64,000 nt of DNA from Enterococcus silesiacus (lineage in GTDB: Bacteria > Bacillota > Bacilli > Lactobacillales > Enterococcaceae), in contig CP013614.1 of assembly GCA_001465115.1 (NCBI GenBank), positions 1,116,001 through 1,180,000 of the forward strand, read 5' to 3'. Shown piece by piece: positions 42,089 to 50,991 of the stretch; the first letter of the stretch is position 1; every line of letters begins with the position of its first letter. Both the position numbers and the translations under genes were made by a program. The notes beneath the pieces are model-generated. The model was not told the DNA's origin. It was given only the letters and a program-made list of their open reading frames with translations, and did not search any database.

Positions 42089-43595
42089 GGCTCTATACTT
42101 TCTGATGTTGGTGAGAAATCACCGGCATCTTTTTTAATGCAAAATAATAGAAAAGACACCCTGATATCCTTTAGAATTAAGTCGACGAAAACCAATCAAA
42201 AGGGGAAATCAAGATGTCCTATACAAATCTTATCAAAGAAACCTTAGATATTCTAGACTTAAACATCACTTTTAATGAAATTTGCTTAAAAAAGGAATCG
42301 ATCAAAGGAAGAATTTGTCAGGTCTTCTCTGGTACGCTCGATTATGCTGCTCATGTTTGTCCTCACTGTGAGGGAGAAGAAAAGGAGGCGATTATCCGTT
42401 GGGGCTTTACAAGCTGTCTGATTTTATTGAATGATGTTTCGGAGTATCAAACGTATTTACGCTTGAAGAAACGCCGTTTCTTCTGTCAATCCTGCAATCG
42501 ATCGTTCGTTGCTAAAACGAGTCTTGTTGAAAAACATTGTTCGATTTCAACTAAAGTGAAGTTATCCATTGCCGATCGACTCAGAAAAACCACTTCTATG
42601 AGTGAAATTGCGCGTCAAAAGAAGGTCTCAGTTTCCTCTGTTTACCGTGTCTTGAAACGATTTTATGAACCTAAAAAAATCAATCGACTCACCTTACCTG
42701 AAATCCTTTGTTTTGATGAATTTAAATCAGTTAAGCAAGTCGCGGCTTCTATGAGTTTCATCATGATGGACGGTCAAACAAAGCAGTTAATTGATGTCGT
42801 TGAAAACCGTCAGCTCCCTTTTCTAGAGCGGTATTTTTCACGTTTTTCGTTGTCTGTCCGTAAAACGGTAAAGTATATTGTTTGCGATATGTATGCCCCT
42901 TATTTTTCTCTCGTCAAAAAGTTATTTCCGATGGCTCAGATTATTCTTGATCGCTTTCATCTTGTCCAACTCATCAGTCGAACCTTTTTAAAACACCGTA
43001 TTCAGAGAATGAACACATTTCTTCATCAGGGAAATACAGAAGCGAAAACGTATCGACACATGAAGAAATACTGGAAACTTCTTCAAAAAAATCAATCAAA
43101 GCTTGATTTTAAAAAACGCCTTTGGCGTTCTTCCTTCCGCACTTATTTAACTGAAACAGAAGTCGTTGATCGATTACTTGCGTATGATGACGAATTGAAA
43201 AGTGGCTACACCTGTTATCAGGACTTTCTTTATGCCGTACAGACAAGAGATTTTGATCGGTTTCATACACTATTAGACGAAGATTTCCGCCGTCTTCCTT
43301 CCTACTATCAAAAGACTATTGGTACTTTTAAGAAGTACCAAAATGAAATTAAAAATGCGCTAGAATTGCCTTATTCTAATGGACCATTAGAATGTTTAAA
43401 TAATCATATTAAAGTGTTGAAGAGAAATGCATACGGCTTTCGTAACTTTTACAATTTCAAATTGAGAATTTCTTTATGTTTTGGTACGATTCTTTTTCAA
43501 GAAAACAAAAAACCTAGAGGAAAGTTCCTCTAGGAATCATACTAATCGATTTAATTCTTTGGTTTTTCTTTACCAACATTAGTTGACAAAGAGCC
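42089..43595 (+). mobile_element. ISL3-family insertion sequence, about 1.5 kb
   Basis: Terminal inverted repeats flank the transposase. The left end (42089-42123) starts GGCTCT and contains ATGTTGGT; the right end (43561-43595) read inward starts GGCTCTTTGTCAAC and also contains ATGTTGGT. About 24 of 35 positions agree. The 8-bp flanks CTTTATTC and CTTTTTTG share six bases, which may be an aged target duplication or chance. A GGTGA/TCACC hairpin with TTTTTT just inside the left end (about 42110-42137) could block read-through from outside. Confidence 0.85.
42214..43533 (+). CDS. ISL3-family transposase
   Basis: A 439-residue, apparently intact transposase. The N-terminus has a zinc ribbon with cysteine pairs (CPHC near 48, CQSC near 92), then a helix-turn-helix (TTSMSEIARQKKVSVSSVYR). 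The DDE core shows Asp in LCFDEFKSVK, Asp in VCDMYAPYF and Glu in NGPLECLNNHIKVLKRNAYG. The length is normal for ISL3. GGGGAAATCAAG precedes the ATG. It probably transposes by cut and paste. Nothing suggests capture of passenger genes. Confidence 0.95.
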   Translation: MSYTNLIKETLDILDLNITFNEICLKKESIKGRICQVFSGTLDYAAHVCPHCEGEEKEAIIRWGFTSCLILLNDVSEYQTYLRLKKRRFFCQSCNRSFVAKTSLVEKHCSISTKVKLSIADRLRKTTSMSEIARQKKVSVSSVYRVLKRFYEPKKINRLTLPEILCFDEFKSVKQVAASMSFIMMDGQTKQLIDVVENRQLPFLERYFSRFSLSVRKTVKYIVCDMYAPYFSLVKKLFPMAQIILDRFHLVQLISRTFLKHRIQRMNTFLHQGNTEAKTYRHMKKYWKLLQKNQSKLDFKKRLWRSSFRTYLTETEVVDRLLAYDDELKSGYTCYQDFLYAVQTRDFDRFHTLLDEDFRRLPSYYQKTIGTFKKYQNEIKNALELPYSNGPLECLNNHIKVLKRNAYGFRNFYNFKLRISLCFGTILFQENKKPRGKFL

Positions 43596-43721
43596 CTTTT
43601 TTGTTGTACACATATAAAAATGAACTTGTAAGTAAAGAATAGTAATGCAAAAGCGTCTATAACACTTTGTGAAGCTTAGCAAATCATGTTATCTACTTCT
43701 AATTGAAACATAACTCTTTAA

Positions 43722-43838
43722 TTATCCCCCTTAACATGGACTCCTAACCCAGTTAAGGATATTTTACTTATACAAACTACAAACGCTACAAAAGAATGGG
43801 ATATGCCTCCCGCAAATGGATATAACTGGATAGTTTAA
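43722..43838 (+). pseudogene. Possible C-terminal gene fragment beside the IS
   Basis: An open frame of 38 codons without a start reads like protein (PVKDILLIQTTNATKEW; MPPANGYNWIV) and ends in TAA. It lies between the IS right end and the truncated nucleoside hydrolase gene. It may be the 3' end of a gene removed by IS-linked deletion, or chance. No family recognised. The rest of 43596-43870 shows nothing. Confidence 0.2.
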
Positions 43839-43870
43839 ACTATATAATGGCATATCTGTATAACACAGAA

Positions 43871-44635
43871 TCAATCACACTTTCTAATCGCTTCTAAAAA
43901 CCACCGTCTAAATTGTTTTTCATCAATATCCACACAAACACGACAGTTTATCTCTTTTCCCAGATATCCATCTAAATCGAATAATGTCGCTCCAGCCGTC
44001 AACAACCCTTGAGTTTCAACTGTAACATAAGACTCTCGCACTTCAAACATTTCAGGATCTAGCAGATAGGCGATCGCACAACCATCATACATCTTCAATC
44101 CAGTATCTAAACTACCACCGCGATATGCGCTAAACAAGTGATCGATCATGTCACCCGTTTTATTCATCTTTTGGAGCGTTGCCCGCTCTTCAGGTAAGAC
44201 CAAGGCTTTTTCTCCTACATCTAATCCGACGACCGTTAAAGGCATCTTACTTTCAAAAACGATTTTGGCCGCTTCCGGATCAGCTGCGATGTTAAACTCT
44301 GACAATACACCATAATTTCCTCTGGCTAACGAGCCACCCATAATGATCAGTTCTTCGACTCTTTCCACACATTCCGGATACATTCTAAGCAAAAGAGCGA
44401 TATTAGTTAATGGTCCGATCCCAACGATCGTAGTCTTTTCTTTTGACTCCATCAGTACTTTATACATCTCAATTACTGCATGGTTTTTTGTTAATAATTC
44501 ATACTTGGATTCTGGAAATTCATAACCATCCATGCCTGTGCTTCCATGAATGTCGCTAGCATTGATCGCTTCACGCAACAATGGTCGATCTGAACCGATC
44601 GCCACAGGAACCTCTTTATCCCAAAAAGCCAGCAA
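43871..44635 (-). pseudogene. Nucleoside hydrolase lacking its N-terminus
   Basis: The frame encodes 254 residues that match the inosine-uridine preferring nucleoside hydrolase fold from about residue 65 onward: VPVAIGSDRPL, DIHGSTGMDG, GIGPLTNIALLLRMYP, IIMGGSLARGNYG, EFNIAADPEAA and the YDGCAIAYLLDP block. The DTDxGxDDA calcium-binding N-terminus is absent. Upstream the frame meets TGA at 44645-44647, then runs into terminator sequence. The only available start is a TTG inside a conserved segment with no ribosome site. The gene is therefore taken as a 5'-deleted remnant. The coding part is otherwise undamaged, so the loss may be recent. Confidence 0.8.
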
Positions 44636-44664
44636 CGTCTTATTTTTTCACAACAATAAAAAAA

Positions 44665-44695
44665 GTCTGATAAGAATGTTCTATCCTTACCAGAC
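44665..44695 (-). terminator. Terminator abutting the truncated hydrolase gene
   Basis: GTCTGGTAAGGAT pairs with ATTCTTATCAGAC on the minus strand and is followed by seven T. It now lies directly upstream of the hydrolase remnant and would block transcription into it. It probably belonged to a gene lost at the deletion junction. Confidence 0.75.
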
Positions 44696-44770
44696 CTAGA
44701 TTTCTATTCAGTTATTTGGCTTACCAACACAATTTGACGTAGAACCAAAAAGAGTTAAGCAAAACGATAA

Positions 44771-44831
44771 AAAAGAAAGAAGTGTGAAACAAAAGTAGTT
44801 TTTACTTTTGTTTCACACTCCTTTCTTTTTT
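44771..44831. terminator. Long bidirectional terminator after the phosphatase gene
   Basis: AAAAAAGAAAG(A)AGTGTGAAACAAAAGT is mirrored by ACTTTTGTTTCACACT(C)CTTTCTTTTTT. It lies just after the stop of the histidine phosphatase gene on the minus strand. Confidence 0.85.
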
Positions 44832-44842
44832 ACGACTTTAAA

Positions 44843-45544
44843 CTAACGTTCTAGTGAAATAGCACGTCCATTGTCGATGTATTGCGTATCGTTAACAGTA
44901 TCGATTGTAAACTGTCCATTTTCGTAGGTCAGCTTGGTGACACTGCCATTTTCCAAGCCAATCTGCATTGGTAGACTAGTGTCGATCAAGGACAATAGGA
45001 ATGAAATGGTCAGTCCATGAGAGACGATCATCACATTGCCACCGCCATTTTGTTCACGACGATGAGCCATATCTTCAAAGCCACTCCAAACTCGCTCACG
45101 AATTTTTTCGTAAGGCTCAGCCCAATTGGCAGTGTCAGCAGCAATAATAGCGTTAGCTAACTCTTTATAACTAATTCTGTTGGTCATCATATCTTCATAG
45201 TTGTTAAAGGCTAAAATTCTAGGGACAACACCCCAAAGTTCACCATCGTAACCGCCATCTAAAGAACCAAAACACCATTCACGAATACGACTATCAGTGC
45301 CATACGGTATAGCGGCGCCCTTTTGATGCTCCTGTAAAATAATCCGGGCGGTTTGCATCGCGCGTCCACTATCGCTAGAATACGCTTCTTTAAAATCAAC
45401 CTCTTTTAAACCGAGTCCTAGATAATGAATGACTTCTTCCCCTTCTTTAGTCAAAGGTGTATCTGACCAACCTTGAGTTCGGCCAATCGTGTTGAACATG
45501 GTTTTACCATGACGGATAATATAAAGTGTTGTGGGTTTATTCAT
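44843..45544 (-). CDS. Histidine phosphatase (phosphoglycerate mutase-like) family protein
   Basis: A 233-residue protein. The catalytic RHG is at residues 11-13 in IIRHGKTMFNTIGRTQGWSD, the second histidine is in MIVSHGLTISF, and YSSDSGRAMQTA is the conserved phosphate-binding block. Members are cofactor-independent-of-2,3-BPG phosphatases with broad or unknown substrates, not the glycolytic enzyme. It lies 49 bases after the MBL hydrolase gene on the same strand and may share its promoter. Confidence 0.92.
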   Translation of the reverse strand: MNKPTTLYIIRHGKTMFNTIGRTQGWSDTPLTKEGEEVIHYLGLGLKEVDFKEAYSSDSGRAMQTARIILQEHQKGAAIPYGTDSRIREWCFGSLDGGYDGELWGVVPRILAFNNYEDMMTNRISYKELANAIIAADTANWAEPYEKIRERVWSGFEDMAHRREQNGGGNVMIVSHGLTISFLLSLIDTSLPMQIGLENGSVTKLTYENGQFTIDTVNDTQYIDNGRAISLER

Positions 45545-45593
45545 AAACTTTCCTCCTTGATTTAAACGTTATACGAAAAAATGTAGACAGATA

Positions 45594-46220
45594 TTAGTTG
45601 AAAAAAGGATTGGTTTTCTTTTCATGCTCGATCGTTGTAGCATCGCCGTGTCCAGGATAAGCCGGGAATTCTTCTGGCAATGTAAACAGATACGTGTTAA
45701 TACTGTGTAGTAATTGGTCCAAATCGCCTGTGTGTAAATCAGTTCTGCCGATACTACCTTTGAATAAAGCATCACCTGTAACAACAAAATCATCAAAAAT
45801 AAAGCTGACACTTCCAATTGAGTGACCAGGAGTTGGTACGACAGAAAATCTGATCCCATCTAAGTCATAATCCGTTAATTCAAATTCTTTTTCTGCAGGC
45901 TGAACGACGATATTAGCGATATCATCATGACGCCCCAAACCAGATAAATTAAGAACAGGATCTGTAAGCCATTCTTGTTCTAACGGACTGACATAGACGG
46001 GTATTTTATACTGATGCCGCAAAGTTTCGACTGCACCGATATGATCATAGTGCGTATGCGTCAATAAAATTGCAATAGGTTTTTTCCCCGTCTTTTCAAT
46101 TAAGTTCGCTATTTTTTCTGCTTCAGCACCTGGATCAATAATTAATAAACTTGATTCGTTATAAACTAGGTAACAATTTTCTTGGATTACGCCAGTTTGG
46201 ATTCGTTCGATTTTCAGCAT
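45594..46220 (-). CDS. MBL-fold metallohydrolase (glyoxalase II-like)
   Basis: A 208-residue metallo-beta-lactamase-fold hydrolase. The metal motif is HTHYDHIGA near residue 55, then PTPGHSIGSVSF, the bridging Asp in VTGDALFKGSIGRTD, and the last His in AYPGHGDATT. It resembles YqgX/GloB-type Firmicutes hydrolases acting on thioesters or related small molecules; the substrate is unknown. AGGAGG precedes the ATG. It is divergent from the small membrane protein gene at 46432, with 211 bases between that hold promoters for both. Confidence 0.93.
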   Translation of the reverse strand: MLKIERIQTGVIQENCYLVYNESSLLIIDPGAEAEKIANLIEKTGKKPIAILLTHTHYDHIGAVETLRHQYKIPVYVSPLEQEWLTDPVLNLSGLGRHDDIANIVVQPAEKEFELTDYDLDGIRFSVVPTPGHSIGSVSFIFDDFVVTGDALFKGSIGRTDLHTGDLDQLLHSINTYLFTLPEEFPAYPGHGDATTIEHEKKTNPFFN

Positions 46221-46431
46221 AGTTAGTTGCCTCCTATTAAATATGATTCTTCTTTAAGTATAACTCAACATCGTATAGAAACAAAAGACAGAGATGCTCT
46301 TTAAAAGCGTTTTTTTAGGTGACCAACACAAGTCATAGGTAAAGGGAGTTGTAGTTTACTTTTATTTTGCAATCAACCATAATAAAGGGAGTATACTTAA
46401 TACAGGAATCAAAAGAGGAGCGTATCAGAAT

Positions 46432-46779
46432 ATGAAAAAAATAAATCAGTTTTTAACACAAATCCCAGCATTATTGTCGAGTAAAATTTCTATATTTATT
46501 TATCTCTTTCTTTTTTTCTATTTAGTTGTTTTTGCTGTGTTAACCATGTGGATTCCATTATTAAAAAATGTTCAACCCTCAGCCAATGTTCAGCTGATAT
46601 TGGGCAATTATACTAATGTGCTGAGTGCTTTAGGTGCATCGTTGGCGGCTGGAAGTGGCACGATTATTCACCATAGCTTATCTACTTTACATAAAAAACA
46701 TGATAAAATGCATGATGAGCTACAACAAACAATCGCTGAACTTCATAAAAAAATCGATCGTTTAGAGCGTCAAAAGTAG
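46432..46779 (+). CDS. Small membrane protein with C-terminal coiled coil
   Basis: A 115-residue protein. A strong membrane helix covers about residues 20-45 (IFIYLFLFFYLVVFAVLTMW), and a weaker hydrophobic segment about 56-80 (LGNYTNVLSALGASLAAGSG). It ends in a charged heptad-like helix (KHDKMHDELQQTIAELHKK). No family recognised. GAGGAG precedes the ATG. It is 21 bases upstream of the helicase gene, same strand, likely co-transcribed, and both proteins have membrane segments, so a physical partnership is plausible but untested. Confidence 0.75.
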   Translation: MKKINQFLTQIPALLSSKISIFIYLFLFFYLVVFAVLTMWIPLLKNVQPSANVQLILGNYTNVLSALGASLAAGSGTIIHHSLSTLHKKHDKMHDELQQTIAELHKKIDRLERQK

Positions 46780-46800
46780 AGGAAGGTCAAGTAGAAATAT

Positions 46801-49368
46801 ATGACGATTTTAACAGATAAAAACGTAAACTGGCGAGAATATCAAAAGCAATTGATTGATCGCTTAGAAAAATATAAAACAAATAATTCGATTCATCTCG
46901 TTGCGCCACCTGGTTCGGGGAAAAACTATTTGGGCATTGAAATCGTTCGGCAGTTGGATCACAAGACATTGATTTTGGTTCCTTCACTTGTATTAAAACA
47001 ACAATGGCTCAAGACGATTGAAACGGTTTTTTTGAAAGAAAAGACGGATCTGGCAGAACTCTCTGATTTGATCGATAGACCAAAAGAAATTACAGTTGAG
47101 ACTTATCAAACAATTTACAGTCGTTTAATCAATGAGCCAAATTTTTTACAGAAAGAAAAAATCGCAGTTTTAGTCTTAGATGAAGCGCATCACCTAAAAA
47201 AAAGTTGGGGAGAACTGCTACTTCGTTTAAAAGCAGAGACCCCTGGGCTAGTGACGGTTTCTTTGACTGCCACGCCACCATACGATGCGAACTTGCAGGA
47301 ATGGCAGCAATATCAGCTTTTAAATGGACCAATCGATGAAGAGATAAGTATTCCTCAATTAGTGAAAGAGCAAGTACTAGCGCCCCATCAAGACTATCTA
47401 TATCTTATCTCAGCACCAAATGAAATTGTTGATCGTTATGAGCAGTTTATTCAACAGCAGGCACAAGTCGTAGAAACGATTGCTGCAAGTGACGAAATTG
47501 TTGACTATTTATTAGAGCAGTCATTTATTCAACAGCCAAAAGCAGAAGAAGGCTTTATTTATCAGTCTTTTGATATTTATTTGAGTTCGCTGATATTTTT
47601 GCAAATGCACGGCTATCAAATGACGGACGAACATTGGCAATTATTAGGAATTACGAAGTCGCAAGGAGAAAAAGTTTCGTTTCCAGTTTTTGAAACGCAG
47701 CATATGATCGATTTATTGACATATTTGTATGAGAAAAATCCCGATATGTTGCTATTTGATTACTTAGAAAAACAAGGATGGGTAGCGCAAAAACGACTAC
47801 AATTATTCCCAGCATTTTCTGAAAAGATCTTAAATCAGGCACCAATTGAAAAAAAAGAAGCGATCGTTCGTATTTTACTTTGTGAATACGAAAAATTAGG
47901 GAATGAACTGTCAGGGTTAGTTTTGACAGATTTTATAAAAAAAGAAGTTCTTTTTGGAAAAAATGGGGAATTGGATTATGGTTTAATCCCAATTTTTGAT
48001 AGTTTGGTGCCTTTTTTTGAAGAAGAACTAGCGTTAGCTGCCATTTGTGGTGAGTTTTTGATTGTTCCTAAAGCTTTGGCACCGTTTTTTTCTCAGGTTT
48101 CCAGCAAATCTAGTGAGCACCCATACTTTAATGTATACACGGTTATTTACCCAAATGAGCAAAATCGTGCGCAAGCACTAGCCATTTTGACGCGACTAGT
48201 GAATGAACAAACGATTCAATTGCTAGTAGGGACAAGTAGCTTGCTTGGGGAAGGCTGGGATTGTCCAGCTATAAATACGATTATTTTAGCAAATCAGTCA
48301 GTTTCTTTTGTTCAAACACAGCAGTTAAGAGGTCGAGGACTGCGTATCAACGGAAAAGGCAAGTCGACTAACATTTGGCATCTAGCTGTGGTGATTCCTG
48401 ATCTTGAGTATGAAAAACAAATTGATGTCCGTCGGATCATGAAACGAATGGGCTATGTCTGTGGAGTAACATTCGAAACGCAGCCAGTAGTTGAAAGCGG
48501 AGTCGACCGTTTTAACTTGTTGAGTATTCAATCGGGGAAAGAGATTGCGGTCTATAATCAAGAAATGCTTTATTGGAGTGGGCAACGTAAACAGCTCCCT
48601 GTATTTTGGAAATCTGCATTGGAAAAAGGTAGTCATTTAACGATGCCTTTGATTATTCGAAAAGACCAAAAACAATCTGATATCAATGTTAAAACCTTGA
48701 TTTTAAAGCCTAAGGTCGAATCCGATTCAGCTAAAAGAACACGAAATTATTGGATTGGTGCATCCGTTTTAACGCTCAGCGGGCTTTTGGCTACAGCCAT
48801 CACTCCTGCTGTAGGGACGCTTATTTTAGGAATAGACGGAGCTGCTGTCTTATTCTTTCTCAACGAGAAAAAACTTACAGCAGCAGCATCTGAGTATTGG
48901 CGAAAAAAAATATGGCAAAAAGAAATCAAGCAAATTCGCAATTTTGCGCTTAGTATAATTGAGACATTCATAAAAATAGGGGCAATTGAACCTGACGCAT
49001 TCGATCGAGTGACCATTGAAGCGACTGATCAGGAATGTCTTTGCTATCTTGCTCAAGCGGGGTATCAAGAAGAGAATTTGTTTCACGGAGCTATGAAAGA
49101 AGCTCTTTCTGACCTTCAGACGCCTCGTTACTTTATTGAGATGGGGGCGGGTAAAATTGTCGGTGTGCCCGAATTTTTTGCACGAAATAAGCAGACCGCG
49201 GAACTGTATCAACTGAGCATAAATCATTATTTTGCTGTTCGAAGTGAGTTGATATATTCTAGAACATTAAAAGGTAGGAAACGACTTGTACAAGCAAAAA
49301 TCTCTATGACAAAATCTGCTGGGCGTTCAGCTCAAAAAGAAATCATCAGAAAAAGTATTTGGACTTAG
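46801..49368 (+). CDS. Superfamily II helicase with an embedded membrane hairpin
   Basis: An 855-residue protein. Helicase motifs in order: REYQ near residue 12; a P-loop reading PPGSGKN, so the usual Thr/Ser is Asn42; LILVPSLVLKQQW; DEAH at 127-130; SLTATPP; then after a long unassigned insertion (about 190-450) the GTSSLLGEGWDCP and QLRGRGLRI (around 510) motifs of the Res/RecG-like second lobe. From about 650 to 690 is a hydrophobic hairpin (ASVLTLSGLLATAI; GTLILGIDGAAVLFFL). A basic C-terminal domain follows. No nuclease, methylase or restriction partner is next to it. The closest described grouping I can give is type III Res-like DEAD/DEAH helicases. Role unknown. Confidence 0.8.
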   Translation: MTILTDKNVNWREYQKQLIDRLEKYKTNNSIHLVAPPGSGKNYLGIEIVRQLDHKTLILVPSLVLKQQWLKTIETVFLKEKTDLAELSDLIDRPKEITVETYQTIYSRLINEPNFLQKEKIAVLVLDEAHHLKKSWGELLLRLKAETPGLVTVSLTATPPYDANLQEWQQYQLLNGPIDEEISIPQLVKEQVLAPHQDYLYLISAPNEIVDRYEQFIQQQAQVVETIAASDEIVDYLLEQSFIQQPKAEEGFIYQSFDIYLSSLIFLQMHGYQMTDEHWQLLGITKSQGEKVSFPVFETQHMIDLLTYLYEKNPDMLLFDYLEKQGWVAQKRLQLFPAFSEKILNQAPIEKKEAIVRILLCEYEKLGNELSGLVLTDFIKKEVLFGKNGELDYGLIPIFDSLVPFFEEELALAAICGEFLIVPKALAPFFSQVSSKSSEHPYFNVYTVIYPNEQNRAQALAILTRLVNEQTIQLLVGTSSLLGEGWDCPAINTIILANQSVSFVQTQQLRGRGLRINGKGKSTNIWHLAVVIPDLEYEKQIDVRRIMKRMGYVCGVTFETQPVVESGVDRFNLLSIQSGKEIAVYNQEMLYWSGQRKQLPVFWKSALEKGSHLTMPLIIRKDQKQSDINVKTLILKPKVESDSAKRTRNYWIGASVLTLSGLLATAITPAVGTLILGIDGAAVLFFLNEKKLTAAASEYWRKKIWQKEIKQIRNFALSIIETFIKIGAIEPDAFDRVTIEATDQECLCYLAQAGYQEENLFHGAMKEALSDLQTPRYFIEMGAGKIVGVPEFFARNKQTAELYQLSINHYFAVRSELIYSRTLKGRKRLVQAKISMTKSAGRSAQKEIIRKSIWT

Positions 49369-49384
49369 GTTAATAAATAGTTTA

Positions 49385-49431
49385 GAGGTGTAAAACAAAA
49401 GTGAGCTTTTCTTTTGTTTTACACCTCTTTT
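49385..49431 (+). terminator. Terminator of the helicase unit
   Basis: GAGGTGTAAAACAAAAG pairs perfectly with CTTTTGTTTTACACCTC around nine bases, followed by TTTT. Confidence 0.92.
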
Positions 49432-49496
49432 GTGAACACTTGAAGTGCTAGCTGCTTTTGGCATTCATTCAGGTTAGAGAAAGGTCAATCCGTTGT

Positions 49497-49581
49497 TAAT
49501 GTTCGTTATTTGGGGTTTTTATATCGTTTTTAGAAATTTTTTAATAAAAATATAGATTAAATCCGAATTATTGTATATAAT
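49497..49581 (+). promoter_or_regulatory. PurBox-like sites and -10 of the guaD operon
   Basis: Two sequences fit the PurR box AWWWCCGAACWWT with one mismatch each. One is reversed at about 49498-49510 (AATGTTCGTTATT), one direct at about 49559-49571 (AAATCCGAATTAT). A perfect -10 TATAAT follows at 49576-49581. The -35 region is poor, as in activator- or repressor-dependent promoters. Confidence 0.5.
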
Positions 49582-49613
49582 GTTTTTGAATCGTTATGAG
49601 AGGAGTATTTATT

Positions 49614-50990
49614 TTGTTTAAATTAGTTGTAAAAGGAACGGCATTTTCTAGTATCGACTCAAAAAATGTAAAAGTTTTTGAGAATTCTTTATTTTGTATC
49701 TCCGAAGCAGGAATGATCGCCAAAATTATTTCGCCGGATCAAGAAGAATATGAAGCGACTATCCAAGAATATACATCAAAAAATAAATTTCAGGAGTTAG
49801 CGCACGATCAATATATCTTGCCTGGATTTATCGATCTTCATATCCATGCGCCACAATGGGCACAAGCAGGGACTGCGCTTGATCTGCCTTTGTATGAATG
49901 GCTTAATACCTATACTTTTCCATTAGAAGCTAAATTTTCTGATGTACAATTTGCAGAGCAAGTGTATTCGGATCTAGTGTCACAACTAATAAAAAACGGC
50001 ACAACAACCGCTTTGTATTTTGCAACAGTTCATCGTGAGGCTAGTTTAAGATTAGCAGAAATCTGTAGTGAAAAAGGTCAAAGAGGGTTAGTCGGTAAAG
50101 TCGTAATGGATGATCAAGAGCAAAATCCAGAGTATTATCGTGATGCTTCGGCTACAACTGCTCTTGTAGAAACAGAATTGTTTATTCAAGAAGTGCTTGA
50201 GCTGAATAAACAAACTCCCCAAGGCGTTTACCCAGTTGTGACGCCTCGTTTTATCCCGAGTTGTACAGATGATTCGTTGAAAGGGTTAGGAGCATTAGCA
50301 ACTAAATATGATATTCATATTCAATCTCATTGTAGTGAAAGTGATTGGGCCCATACTTTTGTACAAGAGCGATTTGGTAAAAATGATGCATATGCTTTAA
50401 ATGATTTTGGACTGATCACAGAAAAATCTGTTATGGCTCATTGCGGTTTTCTTTCAGATGATGATATGAAATTATTTGCTGAAAAAGGGACAGCTGTTGC
50501 CCATTGTCCAATTTCTAATGCTTACTTCGGAAATGCAGTGACACCAATTGCCAGATTGCTCAATGACTATCAAGTAGAAACAGGTCTGGGCAGTGATATT
50601 TCTGGTGGTTTTTCTCCAAGTTTATTTGATAATATCAGACAGGCAGTTATGTCCTCTAGAATGCTGAATGATGGTGTAGATAAGGACTGCTGTGGTGAAA
50701 AACGCGGTGTTTCAGGATCAAGTATTACTTTAAATGAAGCTTTTTATCTAGCAACTGCAGGTGGCGGTGAATCATTGAGTCTGCCTATTGGTAAACTAGC
50801 AGTTGATTACATTTGGGATGTTCAAATCGTTAACACTAAAGAGTTGCCGCTTTTTTCAGATGAAGAACCTTTACTGACTATTTTTCAAAAAATTCTTTAT
50901 CTAACGCGTCCTGAAAGTATTGATGAAGTTTGGATCCAAGGCAAAAAAGTGCATGATAAAAATAAGAAAGAGCTAGAGGTGCAAGAATAA
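49614..50990 (+). CDS. guaD: Guanine deaminase
   Basis: A 458-residue amidohydrolase. It has the metal-binding HxH in PGFIDLHIHAPQW, substrate block LPLYEWLNTYTFPLE, later HCSESDW, MAHCGFLSDDD and the final Asp in GLGSDISGG. It deaminates guanine to xanthine in purine salvage. The preferred start is TTG at 49614, eight bases after GAGGAG. An ATG at 49596 overlaps that ribosome site and would add six residues. One base separates it from the permease gene. PurBox-like sites lie upstream. Confidence 0.94.
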   Translation: MFKLVVKGTAFSSIDSKNVKVFENSLFCISEAGMIAKIISPDQEEYEATIQEYTSKNKFQELAHDQYILPGFIDLHIHAPQWAQAGTALDLPLYEWLNTYTFPLEAKFSDVQFAEQVYSDLVSQLIKNGTTTALYFATVHREASLRLAEICSEKGQRGLVGKVVMDDQEQNPEYYRDASATTALVETELFIQEVLELNKQTPQGVYPVVTPRFIPSCTDDSLKGLGALATKYDIHIQSHCSESDWAHTFVQERFGKNDAYALNDFGLITEKSVMAHCGFLSDDDMKLFAEKGTAVAHCPISNAYFGNAVTPIARLLNDYQVETGLGSDISGGFSPSLFDNIRQAVMSSRMLNDGVDKDCCGEKRGVSGSSITLNEAFYLATAGGGESLSLPIGKLAVDYIWDVQIVNTKELPLFSDEEPLLTIFQKILYLTRPESIDEVWIQGKKVHDKNKKELEVQE

Positions 50991-50991
50991 A

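Noticed and set aside
41945..42247. 100-codon + strand frame running into the IS left end
   Set aside because: It crosses the IS boundary and overlaps the transposase start, has no ribosome site and no family pattern.
45569..45859. 96-codon frame overlapping the MBL hydrolase in another phase
   Set aside because: It lies within a gene with intact metal motifs and shows no independent signal.
48850..49227. 125-codon minus-strand frame inside the helicase gene
   Set aside because: Antisense shadow of the helicase C-terminal domain; no ribosome site, and low-complexity composition.
46801..49368. Type III restriction enzyme Res subunit
   Set aside because: No Mod methyltransferase is adjacent and no nuclease motif is visible after the helicase lobes; the C-terminal part has membrane segments instead.
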